From contig CAKOWZ010000018.1 in assembly GCA_934129745.1 (NCBI GenBank), positions 1 through 36,721 on the forward strand: a DNA stretch of 36,721 nt. Reading direction: 5' to 3'. The notes below the pieces were generated by a model that was not told the DNA's origin, searched no databases, and saw nothing but the letters and a program-made list of their open reading frames with translations. How positions within the stretch are numbered: the first letter of the stretch is position 1; every line of letters begins with the position of its first letter. Both the position numbers and the translations under genes were made by a program. The DNA is from an uncultured Clostridia bacterium (GTDB taxonomy: Bacteria; Bacillota; Clostridia; TANB77; CAG-508). This document shows positions 7,935-16,615 of this stretch, in pieces.

Positions 7935-8975
7935 ATAAATAGTATTTTTAAAGAAGCGGTACAATCTGGTAGTGGTAAATCATTTATAAGTAAAGAAGAA
8001 ATAGCAAGTATTAGATTAAAAGATAAAGATGCAGATATTATTATCATAGACCCTGAACGCGAGTATTCAAAACTTGTTAGAGCCTTTGGTGGAGAGGTAA
8101 TTAAGATAAGTGCTACAAGTAGAAATCATATAAATGCAATGGATATGACAAAAGATTATGGAGATGGTGCAAACCCTGTAATATTAAAATCTGAATTTAT
8201 ATTATCACTTTGTGAGCAACTTATAGGCAGTAGTAATCTTGGGGCAAAACAAAAATCTATTATTGATAGATGTACGGCGAATACTTATAGATTTTATCAA
8301 CAAGGTAATTATCAAGGTACACCACCAACATTGCAAGATTTTAGAGAAGAACTTTTAAAACAAGATGAACCAGAGGCTAAAGAAATAGCACTTGCTATTG
8401 AATTATTTACGAACGGATCATTGAATACATTTGCAATGAATACTAATGTTGATACATCAAATAGCTTGCTTTGTTATGACATTTTAGATTTAGGTAAACA
8501 ATTATTACCAATAGGAATGTTAGTAGTCTTAGATTCAATTCTCAACAGAATTACATCTAATAGAAACAAAGGTAAACATACATATATATTCATAGATGAA
8601 ATATATTTGTTATTTCAATATGAGTATTCAGCTAACTTCCTATTTACATTATGGAAAAGAGTAAGAAAGTATGGAGCTTGTTGTACTGGTATAACACAAA
8701 ATGTTGAAGATTTATTACAGAGCCATACAGCAAGAACAATGCTTGCAAATAGCGAATTTATAATAATGCTTAATCAAGCAAGCACAGATAGAACAGAGCT
8801 TGCAAGATTATTAAATATATCTGATTTACAAATGTCTTATATAACAAATGTAAAGGCAGGGGAGGGACTAATAAAAATTGGTAGTGTATTAGTACCTTTT
8901 GTAAATAAATTTCCACGAAATACGGAATTATATAAGCTAATGAGCACAAAGCCAGGAGAGGAGTTTGAAGAATAA
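7935..8975 (+). pseudogene. VirB4-type conjugation ATPase, 5'-truncated
   Basis: The frame is open from 7935 and has no start codon until 8139. It begins in the Walker A region (QSGSGKS, residues about 10-16) and continues with IIIIDPEREY, Walker B YIFIDEIYLLF (about residue 216-226) and a C-terminal LNQASTDRTELARLLNIS typical of VirB4/TraE-like ATPases of Gram-positive ICEs. The N-terminal half (about 400 residues in intact relatives) is gone. The octamer AGAAGCGG (7952-7959) lies at the junction, immediately before recognisable homology resumes. An internal start at 8139 would lack Walker A, so the product is unlikely to work. The sortase gene overlaps its stop codon. Confidence 0.85.
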
Positions 8976-9805
8976 TGAAGAAAAGATTAATACTTCATAT
9001 TGGCGTAATTATAATGCTAGTAACTTTTTTAGTTGCTAGCATTATTTACACCGTAAATCATTTTATAAAAGCACATAGGGAAGATAAAGAATTTAAAAGA
9101 TTAGAAGAAATAGTAACTATTGATAATAACAATAACGAAGGAGATGCCTTGTCGAATTTTGATGAAGATAGTCAAATAGAAAATCAAACGAACGAGAATG
9201 AAAATATTGACACTCAAAATAGTAAGATAGCAAATTATTCAAACATGGATTTAAGTGGTCTTAAAATCGAAAATAACGACATTGTAGGGTGGATTAAAAT
9301 TGATGGAACGAATATAAGTTATCCAGTAATGCAAAATGGTAATTATTATTTGAAAAGAAATTTTTATAAAAGATATTCAGAATATGGAACACCATTTTTG
9401 CAAGAAAATTGTGATGTGAAGAAAAGCGACAATTTAGTTACTTATGGTCATCACATGAATAACAAAACAATGTATTCAGCAATAGATAATTACAAGAGCT
9501 ATGACTTTTATAGAAATCATAGATATATTAAATTTTACACAATAGAAGATGGACAAACTAAAGAGAGCTTATATGAAGTTTGTTTTGTATTTAAGACTGT
9601 TTCAACAGGAGAGGGGTATAAGTATTACTCATATACAAATTTTTACGATATAGACGAATATAACGAGTTTGTGAGCGGGTGCAAAAATATTCAATTATAT
9701 GATACAGGAGTTCAAACAGAATATGGCGATAAATTTATTACAATGTCAACTTGCGAATATTCGCAGAAAAACGGAAGAATGGTTGTTGTGGGAAGGAAAA
9801 TATAA
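8975..9805 (+). CDS. srtB: Class B sortase of an ICE
   Basis: 276 aa with an N-terminal membrane anchor (residues about 7-27), a charged linker, and a sortase core: VGWIKIDGTNISYPV, the catalytic His in YGHHM (about 160), Cys in STCEYS (about 260) and Arg in the C-terminal GRMVVVGR. The CEYS pattern is the class B form. Sortases of this kind sit in conjugation modules of clostridial ICEs and anchor transfer-related surface proteins. Start: ATG in the TAATG overlap with the VirB4 fragment, showing an original operon. No LPxTG-like substrate was seen in this window. Confidence 0.9.
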   Translation: MKKRLILHIGVIIMLVTFLVASIIYTVNHFIKAHREDKEFKRLEEIVTIDNNNNEGDALSNFDEDSQIENQTNENENIDTQNSKIANYSNMDLSGLKIENNDIVGWIKIDGTNISYPVMQNGNYYLKRNFYKRYSEYGTPFLQENCDVKKSDNLVTYGHHMNNKTMYSAIDNYKSYDFYRNHRYIKFYTIEDGQTKESLYEVCFVFKTVSTGEGYKYYSYTNFYDIDEYNEFVSGCKNIQLYDTGVQTEYGDKFITMSTCEYSQKNGRMVVVGRKI

Positions 9806-9893
9806 TTAATATTATGTTTACATATGTATTGCTAAAATGATGATTTATTGATATTATTTAATATAAATAATAGTAATTTGGGAGGGAAAGAGA

Positions 9894-10418
9894 ATGTTAT
9901 TAATAAATTGCTCTAATAGAGAAAAGAATTGTTATAAAGTATTAAGTGATCTTAAAAATAACGGAGACAAATTAATATCCTTAGCAAACAAAAAAATGAA
10001 TTTTTGTTTAGGATGTGATAAGTGCAGTGAAAACATTGATAAATATTGTGTTTTAGATGATTACATTACAAAAAATGTATATGAAGAAATCGTTAAAGAG
10101 GAAACTATTGTAATCGCTAGTCCAATGTATATGAGTAACATAAATGCAATATTGAAAAATTTAATTGATAGAATGAATCCGTTTTATCATCACGAATTAT
10201 TAAAAGATAAAAACATATATTTAATTTTAACAGGGCAAGCTTCTAAAGAAGATAACGAAGAAGAGATTAGTAATATAATTAAATATTTCGAAGGAATAAG
10301 TGAATGGTTATATTTCAATTTTGAATTTCTAGAATATTTTGAAGGTTATAATGATCTTGATAATGAAAAAGATTACAATAAAAAGATTGAATTACTTAAA
10401 CTTAAATTAAGCAATTAA
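9894..10418 (+). CDS. NAD(P)H-dependent FMN reductase / flavodoxin-like protein
   Basis: 174 aa. The C-terminal part of a flavodoxin-like fold is recognisable: FCLGCDKC (Cys cluster at about 39-46, as in iron-sulfur flavoproteins), VIASPMYMSNINAILKNLIDR (the flavin-binding loop of the family) and LILTGQA. The N-terminus is short and lacks the usual S-x-R-x-xS-N-T phosphate loop, reading INCSNRE instead. RBS GGGAGGG precedes ATG 9894. With the next gene it forms a two-gene cargo insert between the sortase and CHAP genes of the ICE remnant. Confidence 0.8.
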   Translation: MLLINCSNREKNCYKVLSDLKNNGDKLISLANKKMNFCLGCDKCSENIDKYCVLDDYITKNVYEEIVKEETIVIASPMYMSNINAILKNLIDRMNPFYHHELLKDKNIYLILTGQASKEDNEEEISNIIKYFEGISEWLYFNFEFLEYFEGYNDLDNEKDYNKKIELLKLKLSN

Positions 10419-10507
10419 AATACAAGTTGCTGAAATGTACAGAATATGAGCAATATTGTGAGCATGTTTTATAAAGATAAACTTTAAATTTTTAGGAGGT
10501 AAGTTTA

Positions 10508-11284
10508 ATGAGATTTAATACTTTCGGAGATATAAATAATCCAGTAATAATTATGCTTTCAGGTTCTTTTGCCCCAGGCAAAAGTATGGAAGATATTTAT
10601 AATAAACTAAAAGCTAATTTTTACATTATAGTGCCAGATTACAATGGTCATTATGAAAACGGAGGTACATTCACAACAAGATATAATGAAGCAAATGAAA
10701 TTAAGAAATATATAATTAGTCAAGACATTAAGACAATTACAATGATATATGGACAATCTATGGGAACAGAGATTGGAATGGAATTATTAAGACAATTACA
10801 AAATGATAATATTAATGTTGAAAAAGCCTTTTTTGATGGAGCACCATACATTAAGCTATCATATTTCTATAAAAAATTTATGTATTTCAAATTTAAAACT
10901 ATGATTAATATGTTTAGAAATAAATCTATTGATGAAGTAATGGGCTGGAGCTTTTTAAAAAAATTTGCAGGTGATAAAGTTGAAACATTAAGACCTATGA
11001 TTGAAAGTATGATGTTAAGTATTCCATATTTAACTAATGAATCGATAAAAAATGAAGTAGAATGTTGTTATACATTTGACTTTCCAAAAATGACTGAAGA
11101 AATGCAAGAAAATATCTGTTTCTTTTACGGAGAAGATGAAAAAGCATATAAAACTTGCATAAAAGGTGTAGAAAAAGAATATCCAAAATCTAAAAAGATA
11201 GTAAAAAAAGGACATGGACACATGACTTATGCATGTGAGTTTACAGATGAATACATAGATCTACTTATTGATTTTATGGATTAA
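10508..11284 (+). CDS. Alpha/beta hydrolase
   Basis: 258 aa. The nucleophile elbow is YGQSMGTEIG (Ser at about residue 84), with oxyanion strand VIIMLSGSFAPG near the N-terminus, an acid residue in FFYGEDEKAY and the catalytic His in KKGHGHMTY at about 240. There is no signal peptide. Substrate unknown. The RBS TAGGAGG is strong, and a good intrinsic terminator follows at 11352-11390, so transcription of this cargo pair ends here. Confidence 0.87.
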   Translation: MRFNTFGDINNPVIIMLSGSFAPGKSMEDIYNKLKANFYIIVPDYNGHYENGGTFTTRYNEANEIKKYIISQDIKTITMIYGQSMGTEIGMELLRQLQNDNINVEKAFFDGAPYIKLSYFYKKFMYFKFKTMINMFRNKSIDEVMGWSFLKKFAGDKVETLRPMIESMMLSIPYLTNESIKNEVECCYTFDFPKMTEEMQENICFFYGEDEKAYKTCIKGVEKEYPKSKKIVKKGHGHMTYACEFTDEYIDLLIDFMD

Positions 11285-11351
11285 ATAAATAACTATAAAC
11301 GAGTAATTATTTGAATGCGTATAAAGATTTTTTATTAAAAGTAGGAGAGAG

Positions 11352-11390
11352 GAGATTTCAGACTGAAGAAAGTTTGAAGTCTCTTTTTTT
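11352..11390 (+). terminator. Intrinsic terminator after the hydrolase gene
   Basis: GAGATTTCA (11352-11360) pairs with TGAAGTCTC (11375-11383) with one G-U pair, followed by seven T residues. Confidence 0.8.
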
Positions 11391-11605
11391 GTTATTCAGA
11401 CATAAACATAATAGGTTGACACAACAGAGATTACGAAGATACTATGTAAACTTCAGCACAATAAAAGAAACAAGAATATACATAACAAGTTGACAGCTCG
11501 AAGATTATAGGGAAAATATGTAAACCAAGAGCCTATTCAAACCATATTCTTTCCAGTCTAACGAGTGCTAACAACATTTAAATCCATTAAAAAGGAGTTG
11601 AGATT
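11391..11605. other. Non-coding gap with two half-conserved TTGACA repeats
   Basis: No convincing gene. GTTGACA occurs at about 11415 and 11490. Each is followed 20-35 nt later by a GAAGAT block and TATGTAAAC, so the segment looks like an imperfect direct duplication of about 45 nt. It may contain a promoter for the CHAP gene, or be a decayed coding remnant. Confidence 0.4.
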
Positions 11606-12841
11606 ATGGCAGATATAAAAGAAAAACAAAGAGTACCAATAAAAATATTAGATAAAACTAAAGTCGGAGCAGAACGAATAAAAGACAACCTAGTAGATAT
11701 AAGAACAAAAAATGATTTAGACACTAATGATAATGGAGAAGACTATGCAGTAAATAGAGTTGAAGAAAGTACGAAACAACTATCTAAAAAAGGAATAAAT
11801 AAAGCTGATGAATTTGGAAGAAAATCATTAGATGAAACTAGGCAGAATATTGGCAAAGTGAAAGACAAAATAATAGATACTCATAATAGAAATACTGCAA
11901 AAAAGACTGTTGAAACTACTAAAAGAATATCTAATGAAATTAAAGGTACTATTAAGACAAAAGATAATGTTATGAAGGCAAATAAGTTAATTAAAACGAA
12001 TGTTCGTAACGCAAAGCGAACGGCTGATACAACAAAAAAAGCTATCAAAACAGCTGATAAAGTTGCAAAGGAATCTAAAAAGGTAGCAAAAGAATCAGCA
12101 AAAATGGCACAGAGAATTGCTAAAGCTACTAGAGAAGCTGCAATTCGAACAGCTAAAGCAGTTAAAGTAGCAATAAAGGTTACTATTCAAGCTATTAAAG
12201 CAATTGTTGCAGGAACTAAAGCATTAATCAGTGCAATAGCAGCTGGAGGTTGGGTTGCTATTGTAATTGTAATTATAATAACAATAATAGGCGGAGGCTT
12301 CATTGCCGTACAAAATATGAACAACAACGGAGGTGGTGGAGAAGGAGGCTCTGGAACAGTACCAGGGCAAGTTTATCAATCATCTTGGGGTACAGATATG
12401 GTTTTTATTGCTAAAACGCAATTAGGTAATCAAGGTGGACAACCTTATTGGAGTTGGTACGGATTTGAAAATAGAGTTGAGTGGTGTGCCTGTTTTGTTT
12501 CGTGGGTTGCTAATCAATGTGGTTATATAGATAAAGGTATTATTCCAAAATATTCAGGCTGTAGAACAGCTGTAACATGGTTCAATGAAAAACATCAATA
12601 TATGCCAAGAGATTCAGGTTATATTCCTAAATGTGGGGATATAATCTTTTTTGATTGGAAAGATAAAGAAACTGGAGAACAAGATGGATTAGCAGATCAT
12701 ACTGGAATAGTTGAATATACAGACTTACAAACTATGAAAGTACATACTATTGAAGGAAATACAAGTGATTCTGTTGCAGAAAGAGTATATGATGCAACTA
12801 ATGTTGAGATATTAGGATATGGATTACCTATGTATCAATAA
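11606..12841 (+). CDS. ICE-type CHAP-domain cell-wall hydrolase with coiled-coil and membrane segment
   Basis: 411 aa. Residues 1 to about 210 are a long Lys/Ala/Thr-rich helical region (probable coiled coil). A single membrane helix follows at about 214-236 and a Gly-rich linker. The last ~150 residues are a CHAP amidase/endopeptidase domain: WCACFVSWVANQCGY (catalytic Cys about 293) and DHTGIVEY (His about 365), with TIEGN near the end. This is the usual layout of the peptidoglycan hydrolase of clostridial ICE transfer modules, which opens the wall for the conjugation pore. RBS AAGGAG. Ends before a strong terminator. Confidence 0.87.
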   Translation: MADIKEKQRVPIKILDKTKVGAERIKDNLVDIRTKNDLDTNDNGEDYAVNRVEESTKQLSKKGINKADEFGRKSLDETRQNIGKVKDKIIDTHNRNTAKKTVETTKRISNEIKGTIKTKDNVMKANKLIKTNVRNAKRTADTTKKAIKTADKVAKESKKVAKESAKMAQRIAKATREAAIRTAKAVKVAIKVTIQAIKAIVAGTKALISAIAAGGWVAIVIVIIITIIGGGFIAVQNMNNNGGGGEGGSGTVPGQVYQSSWGTDMVFIAKTQLGNQGGQPYWSWYGFENRVEWCACFVSWVANQCGYIDKGIIPKYSGCRTAVTWFNEKHQYMPRDSGYIPKCGDIIFFDWKDKETGEQDGLADHTGIVEYTDLQTMKVHTIEGNTSDSVAERVYDATNVEILGYGLPMYQ

Positions 12842-12852
12842 ACTAACAAAAT

Positions 12853-12891
12853 GCAGAGCTAGGATTATATCTTGGCTCTGCTGATTTTTTT
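12853..12891 (+). terminator. Intrinsic terminator after the CHAP gene
   Basis: GCAGAGC (12853-12859) pairs with GCTCTGC (12875-12881), followed by GATTTTTTT. The loop is the same as in the terminator at 603-640, with a compensatory base-pair change. Confidence 0.9.
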
Positions 12892-13024
12892 GTTTATAAA
12901 CGATAATTTAACCAAGTTCCGCTTCTATAAAATAATAAAATGTTATACAAGTTAGCAAAAAAATATAAAAATATTACTTAAGTAAAACCTTGCTTATTCT
13001 ATGCCATTTTTAGGCTGTAATGCT

Positions 13025-13075
13025 TATATTTGCGTGATTTGGAGGGGTTGCAAATATATACAGTTATGATATAAT
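13025..13075 (+). promoter_or_regulatory. Promoter with overlapping inverted repeat, copy 1
   Basis: -35 TTGCAA (13048-13053), a 16-nt spacer, -10 TATAAT (13070-13075). An exact inverted repeat TATATTTGC (13025-13033) / GCAAATATA (13050-13058) covers the -35. The 90-nt block from about 12985 reappears at 15640-15739 with identical spacing. It looks like an operator or structured element that controls two operons together. Confidence 0.75.
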
Positions 13076-13105
13076 ACGATTAAATTGAGGAAAGAGTGAT
13101 AAAAA

Positions 13106-13381
13106 TTGACAGAGAGACAGATTAATAATGTTATAGAAACAACTTTAATTGAAAAGAAAATTGAAAATTCTAACTATATAAGATATAGCTTTTATGAAAT
13201 TAATGTAAAATATCCAAAGGAATATGGAATTATGAAACAAGATTTAGGTATGTTTTTACAACAATTAAGAAAAAGATTAAAAGATGAAAACTATCACATA
13301 TATACAGAAGGACAAAAGTTTGAATATGACAATGCTAAAAGAGTAGTTGAAAGTAATGAAATATTAGTGGCAATAAAATAA
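13106..13381 (+). CDS. Small basic protein of unknown function (91 aa)
   Basis: I do not recognise the family. It is mostly helical, rich in Lys, Tyr and Asn, with no membrane segment. It starts with TTG: the preceding GAGTGATAAAA has the same layout as the sequence before the ATG of the transglutaminase gene at 13626, which supports this start. It is the first gene behind promoter copy 1 and is followed at 20 nt by another small gene, in an operon that runs to 15623. Confidence 0.6.
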   Translation: MTERQINNVIETTLIEKKIENSNYIRYSFYEINVKYPKEYGIMKQDLGMFLQQLRKRLKDENYHIYTEGQKFEYDNAKRVVESNEILVAIK

Positions 13382-13400
13382 TAGGAAAAGGATGTATAAG

Positions 13401-13607
13401 ATGGAACTATTTAATAATAAAGAACTAGAATTATTAAAAAAAGCAGGAGTAAATATTGAAAATAAACAAGAATTTACAAATGATGATAAAAATTATATTT
13501 TTAGACAAGTATCTGAATTTATAATGAGTCATAGCTCTAAAAACAAAGATATAGGAAGGTTACAAAATGAGTATGAGAGTATTTTTAGAGTTGTGAATGT
13601 GAAATAG
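13401..13607 (+). CDS. Small helical protein (68 aa) with a recurring ELLKKAGVNIENKQ domain
   Basis: All-helical and charged, with no known motif. Its first half (ELELLKKAGVNIENKQ) resembles the C-terminal part of the response regulator at 23380 (AILSKLGIEIKNKKYT) and the protein at 24242 (EILNKLDIIIEDKDYS): a helix, a short I-x-I-x-x-K strand and an acidic helix. I read this as a shared small domain, function unknown. ATG 13401 has AAAGG at a good distance; the ATG at 13392 does not. Confidence 0.6.
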   Translation: MELFNNKELELLKKAGVNIENKQEFTNDDKNYIFRQVSEFIMSHSSKNKDIGRLQNEYESIFRVVNVK

Positions 13608-13625
13608 AATTTAGGAGTGATAAAA

Positions 13626-14666
13626 ATGGAATTATTAAAATTTGATGAAATTTTTAATGATGAAGATGTATCAAATTATGACTTATTTATAGGGAAATTA
13701 AAACAATTAAAAGAGAATGGACATACAACTAAAGAAATATTAGGATTAGTTTATCAATATTATCAAAAATATGTTACATACAACTATGATCAGTTACAGA
13801 TTGTAAAAATAAAGAATGGTGAACATCCAGAGATAAACGAAGTATTAGCAAAGTATCCACATTGTAATATTACAAGTGAAAATGCAGAGCAGTTAAAACA
13901 AGATTATATAAATGACTTAAATAATGTATTTATGAAACTGGAAGGTAGACCATTGACACAGATAGCAATAGATTCATTATTTGGTGAATATGGGACAGTA
14001 GTACATCATGAAGCTAGGGATTATGAACAATTTGGAAAGACAAGACATAAAGATGCATATGATGAAATACAAGGAATTAATCAAAAAGATATACAACCAA
14101 TATATGAAAATGGAATGCTTATTGATGGTGTTTGTGCTACATATGCACATACATTTGAGAAAAGAATTTGTGAAGATTTAGGAATTAAGCATATGTCGGT
14201 GGATGGAGTAGGCACTACAGGACATGCTTGGAGTTTAATATATTTACCAGAGGAACAAAGATGGGTACATTTTGATATGACAATGGTTAAATTCTATCAA
14301 GACGGATGGATAAAAGAACATGAGCCATATACTGAACAGGACTGGATTGCTGCAACAACAGAAGAAATTTTTAGAATGCAACCCACAAGACAAATACATT
14401 CGATAAATGGAAAAAAACGTTATTTTGATATAAATAACTATGGTGAATTAGATGTGAGAGATTTTTTAAAGATTTCAGAAGTAGAACCTATACATTATCC
14501 AGACAAAGTATTAAAAAGACCACTAAAAGATAGAGGATGTATTGTAGCAAGAGAAGAACTAGCACAAATAGTTGAATTACCATGTTTAAAAGCTACGCTT
14601 TTGCTATATGATAAAAATATACAAACAATAGGAACAAGTGCTAATAAAGAGAATATTCGGACATGA
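13626..14666 (+). CDS. Transglutaminase-like cysteine protease-fold protein
   Basis: 346 aa from ATG 13626 (RBS TTAGGAG). The triad of the transglutaminase-like fold is present: Cys in DGVCATYAHTF (about 169), His in TTGHAWSLIYL (about 200) and Asp in WVHFDMTM (about 217). The C-terminus holds a conserved-looking block (LLYDKNIQTIGTSANKENI) that appears to be cut short: its usual continuation (FISIDLDTLSEENK) is read in the next frame by the gene starting at 14663. The two may be one gene split by a frameshift, or a translationally coupled pair. It could be a peptidase or a cross-linking enzyme acting in the cytoplasm; no signal peptide. Confidence 0.8.
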   Translation: MELLKFDEIFNDEDVSNYDLFIGKLKQLKENGHTTKEILGLVYQYYQKYVTYNYDQLQIVKIKNGEHPEINEVLAKYPHCNITSENAEQLKQDYINDLNNVFMKLEGRPLTQIAIDSLFGEYGTVVHHEARDYEQFGKTRHKDAYDEIQGINQKDIQPIYENGMLIDGVCATYAHTFEKRICEDLGIKHMSVDGVGTTGHAWSLIYLPEEQRWVHFDMTMVKFYQDGWIKEHEPYTEQDWIAATTEEIFRMQPTRQIHSINGKKRYFDINNYGELDVRDFLKISEVEPIHYPDKVLKRPLKDRGCIVAREELAQIVELPCLKATLLLYDKNIQTIGTSANKENIRT

Positions 14667-15244
14667 ACGGATTTATTTCAATAGATTTAGACACATTAAG
14701 TGAAGAAAATAAAGAATTGTTAAAAAGAATGTATCCAGAACAATTTCAGAAAGCATTAGAAGAGGCAACAGATAATGAGTGTAGCTTATCACTAAGAGTA
14801 CCAATAAGAGAAGAAAGTACCATTGGAGAAATATCAAATGCCTTTTGTGAAATGGTAAGAGAGTTACAAGTTCAAGATGTATTATATGGAAAAGAAAGCT
14901 TAGAGCATTTTGCAAAAAGATTAATGCCTGTGTATGCAGATGAAGGTGATACCATTGAAGATATGATAGTTTGGTTAAAACAGCCATCAACTATAGAAAG
15001 TCTTAAAGAAGTAGGAGAATTAACTGATTTTCATTATATTGATTTAGAAACAGATACTCTGTGGTCAACAAAAGAATTATATGATAAGCATATGCAATAT
15101 ATAAAGAAAAAGCATACAGAAAAAACACCATTACAGCAAAAAGAAGAAGAGTTATCTGCATTAGAAGCAGAGGCTGAAAAAATTTCAGAAGCTGAAGCCT
15201 TAATAGAACAACAAAAAGAAGGTCAAGAGATGGGGGATGAATAG
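14663..15244 (+). CDS. Protein of unknown function, coupled to or split from the transglutaminase gene
   Basis: 193 aa beginning at an ATGA overlap with the preceding stop, with no RBS of its own. Its first ~20 residues (GFISIDLDTLSEENKELL) look like the missing end of the TSANKEN block of the upstream protein. The middle part is acidic and helical, and the C-terminus (residues about 150-193) is a Glu/Lys/Gln-rich coiled coil. No catalytic motif. Its end overlaps the next gene by 8 nt, so translation is coupled across three genes. Confidence 0.6.
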   Translation: MNGFISIDLDTLSEENKELLKRMYPEQFQKALEEATDNECSLSLRVPIREESTIGEISNAFCEMVRELQVQDVLYGKESLEHFAKRLMPVYADEGDTIEDMIVWLKQPSTIESLKEVGELTDFHYIDLETDTLWSTKELYDKHMQYIKKKHTEKTPLQQKEEELSALEAEAEKISEAEALIEQQKEGQEMGDE

Positions 15245-15623
15245 TTTGAAAGAAAATACAGAAGAAAAATCAATTGTAAAAATCAATGAGAATAGTATTT
15301 TTTTTAAAATCAAAAATTTTTTTAGAAATATTTTCCATAAAGATGAAAGTAATATTATTGAAAAAACTAAAACTATTAATCAAGAAAGTTGTAAATCTAG
15401 TTTTATGGGTAATATAAGAAGTATTGAAAATGAAGAAACAAAATTATTAAAACTTCAAAAAAAGTATCGTAATGGAGATATTAAAGAGGAAAATATGACA
15501 AAAGAGCAAATAGCATCTTTACTTGCTTTATATGATAAACAAATTACAAATTTAAGAAAAACTAATGAAATAAGGAAACAAAAACTTCTAGAATATAGAA
15601 AAAATATGCAAACTAATTTTTAA
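15237..15623 (+). CDS. Coiled-coil protein of unknown function (128 aa)
   Basis: Starts inside the end of the previous gene (ATG 15237, stop of the former at 15244). It is basic: a short amphipathic segment (FFKIKNFFRNIFHK) comes first, then a helical ENEETKLLKLQKKY region and a Leu/Lys coiled coil (YDKQITNLRKTNEIRKQK). No enzyme signature. It is the last gene of the operon from 13106, closed by a terminator 16 nt after the stop. Confidence 0.65.
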   Translation: MNSLKENTEEKSIVKINENSIFFKIKNFFRNIFHKDESNIIEKTKTINQESCKSSFMGNIRSIENEETKLLKLQKKYRNGDIKEENMTKEQIASLLALYDKQITNLRKTNEIRKQKLLEYRKNMQTNF

Positions 15624-15639
15624 TAAAAAGAAAAATATT

Positions 15640-15666
15640 GCTAGGGTAAAACCTAGCTTATTTTAT
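15640..15666 (+). terminator. Intrinsic terminator
   Basis: GCTAGG (15640-15645) and CCTAGC (15652-15657) with a 6-nt loop, then TTATTTTAT. It closes the transglutaminase operon just before promoter copy 2. Confidence 0.75.
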
Positions 15667-15688
15667 ACTCTTTTTCAGCTGTATAGCT

Positions 15689-15739
15689 TATATTTGCGTT
15701 GATTGAAGGGGTTGCAAATATAAAATGTTATGATATAAT
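15689..15739 (+). promoter_or_regulatory. Promoter with overlapping inverted repeat, copy 2
   Basis: TATATTTGC (15689-15697) / GCAAATATA (15714-15722), -35 TTGCAA (15712-15717) and -10 TATAAT (15734-15739). The arm separation (16 nt) and promoter spacer (16 nt) are identical to the copy at 13025-13075. It drives the ten-gene operon beginning at 15783. Confidence 0.75.
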
Positions 15740-15782
15740 GAACACAACATTATTGTAATTTTGAGTAAGTGGGGGATTGATT

Positions 15783-16604
15783 ATGAGTAAAAGTAGAATA
15801 GTTGTATTTTCAGACTTGCATTACGCTCCTGAAAAACCAATAAATAACGGCTCTAAAATAGAAAGAAAATTGATGGAGTATGCAGAACCTTTATTAGATA
15901 AAATAACAGATGAAATAAATAATAATTTAAAACCAGATTTAGCATTAAATTTAGGCGATTTAGTAGAAGACTTTAACGACCATGACAAAGATATAGTAAA
16001 TCTAAATTATATATGGGATAAATTTCAAAAGATAAATGTTCCTTTTTATTCTTGCATTGGAAATCACGATTTACGTTCTATGTCATCAAGAAAAGAAGTT
16101 GAGCAAATAATGGGATATGAACATTCAACATTTTCTTTTGATATTGCCGGTATGCACATAGTTATTTTAGGAACATTCGTAAATAATGAAATGGGAACAG
16201 CAGAAGGTGGAATATTTAAGACACAATTTATATCAGATGAAGATTTAAAATGGCTAAAAAACGATTTAGAAAAGAACAATTTACCAAGTATAGTATGTGT
16301 TCATTTCGGAGTAGCAGAAGATGAAATGAAAGGTAATTGGTGGTTTGAAAGTTGTCCTGAAACTGCCTTATTAGGAAATAGAAAAGAGTTAAAAGAAATA
16401 TTAAAAAACGATAAGAATTTATTAGCAGTATTTTCAGGACATCAACATTGGACAAAGAAAATAGTTGAAGATGGAATACCTTATTATGTCGTAGGTTCTA
16501 TGACAGAAAATATAAACAATGATGGAATACCAGACGGAGTATATTTCATTGTTGAATTTGACGGAGAAAAATTAGATGTTATTGAAAAACATATAAGATT
16601 ATAG
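15783..16604 (+). CDS. Calcineurin-like metallophosphoesterase
   Basis: 273 aa. The five metallophosphoesterase motifs are in order: FSDLHYAP (D-x-H, residues about 10-13), NLGDLVED (GD), IGNHDLR (GNHD), VHFG, and SGHQH. The two-metal site is thus complete. Cytoplasmic, with no signal or membrane segment. It would hydrolyse a phospho-mono- or diester of unknown identity. ATG 15783 has GGGGG at a correct distance; the TTG at 15777 is less likely. First gene of the 6.6-kb operon; the methyltransferase follows after 11 nt. Confidence 0.88.
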   Translation: MSKSRIVVFSDLHYAPEKPINNGSKIERKLMEYAEPLLDKITDEINNNLKPDLALNLGDLVEDFNDHDKDIVNLNYIWDKFQKINVPFYSCIGNHDLRSMSSRKEVEQIMGYEHSTFSFDIAGMHIVILGTFVNNEMGTAEGGIFKTQFISDEDLKWLKNDLEKNNLPSIVCVHFGVAEDEMKGNWWFESCPETALLGNRKELKEILKNDKNLLAVFSGHQHWTKKIVEDGIPYYVVGSMTENINNDGIPDGVYFIVEFDGEKLDVIEKHIRL

Positions 16605-16615
16605 GAGGAATAAAA

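Noticed and set aside
8139..8975. Complete ATPase gene starting at ATG 8139
   Set aside because: This start would omit the Walker A motif encoded just upstream in the same frame; the gene is better read as a truncated VirB4.
11311..11493. 60-codon open frame on the plus strand
   Set aside because: It runs through an intrinsic terminator, has no RBS and is Arg/Lys/Tyr-rich without protein-like pattern.
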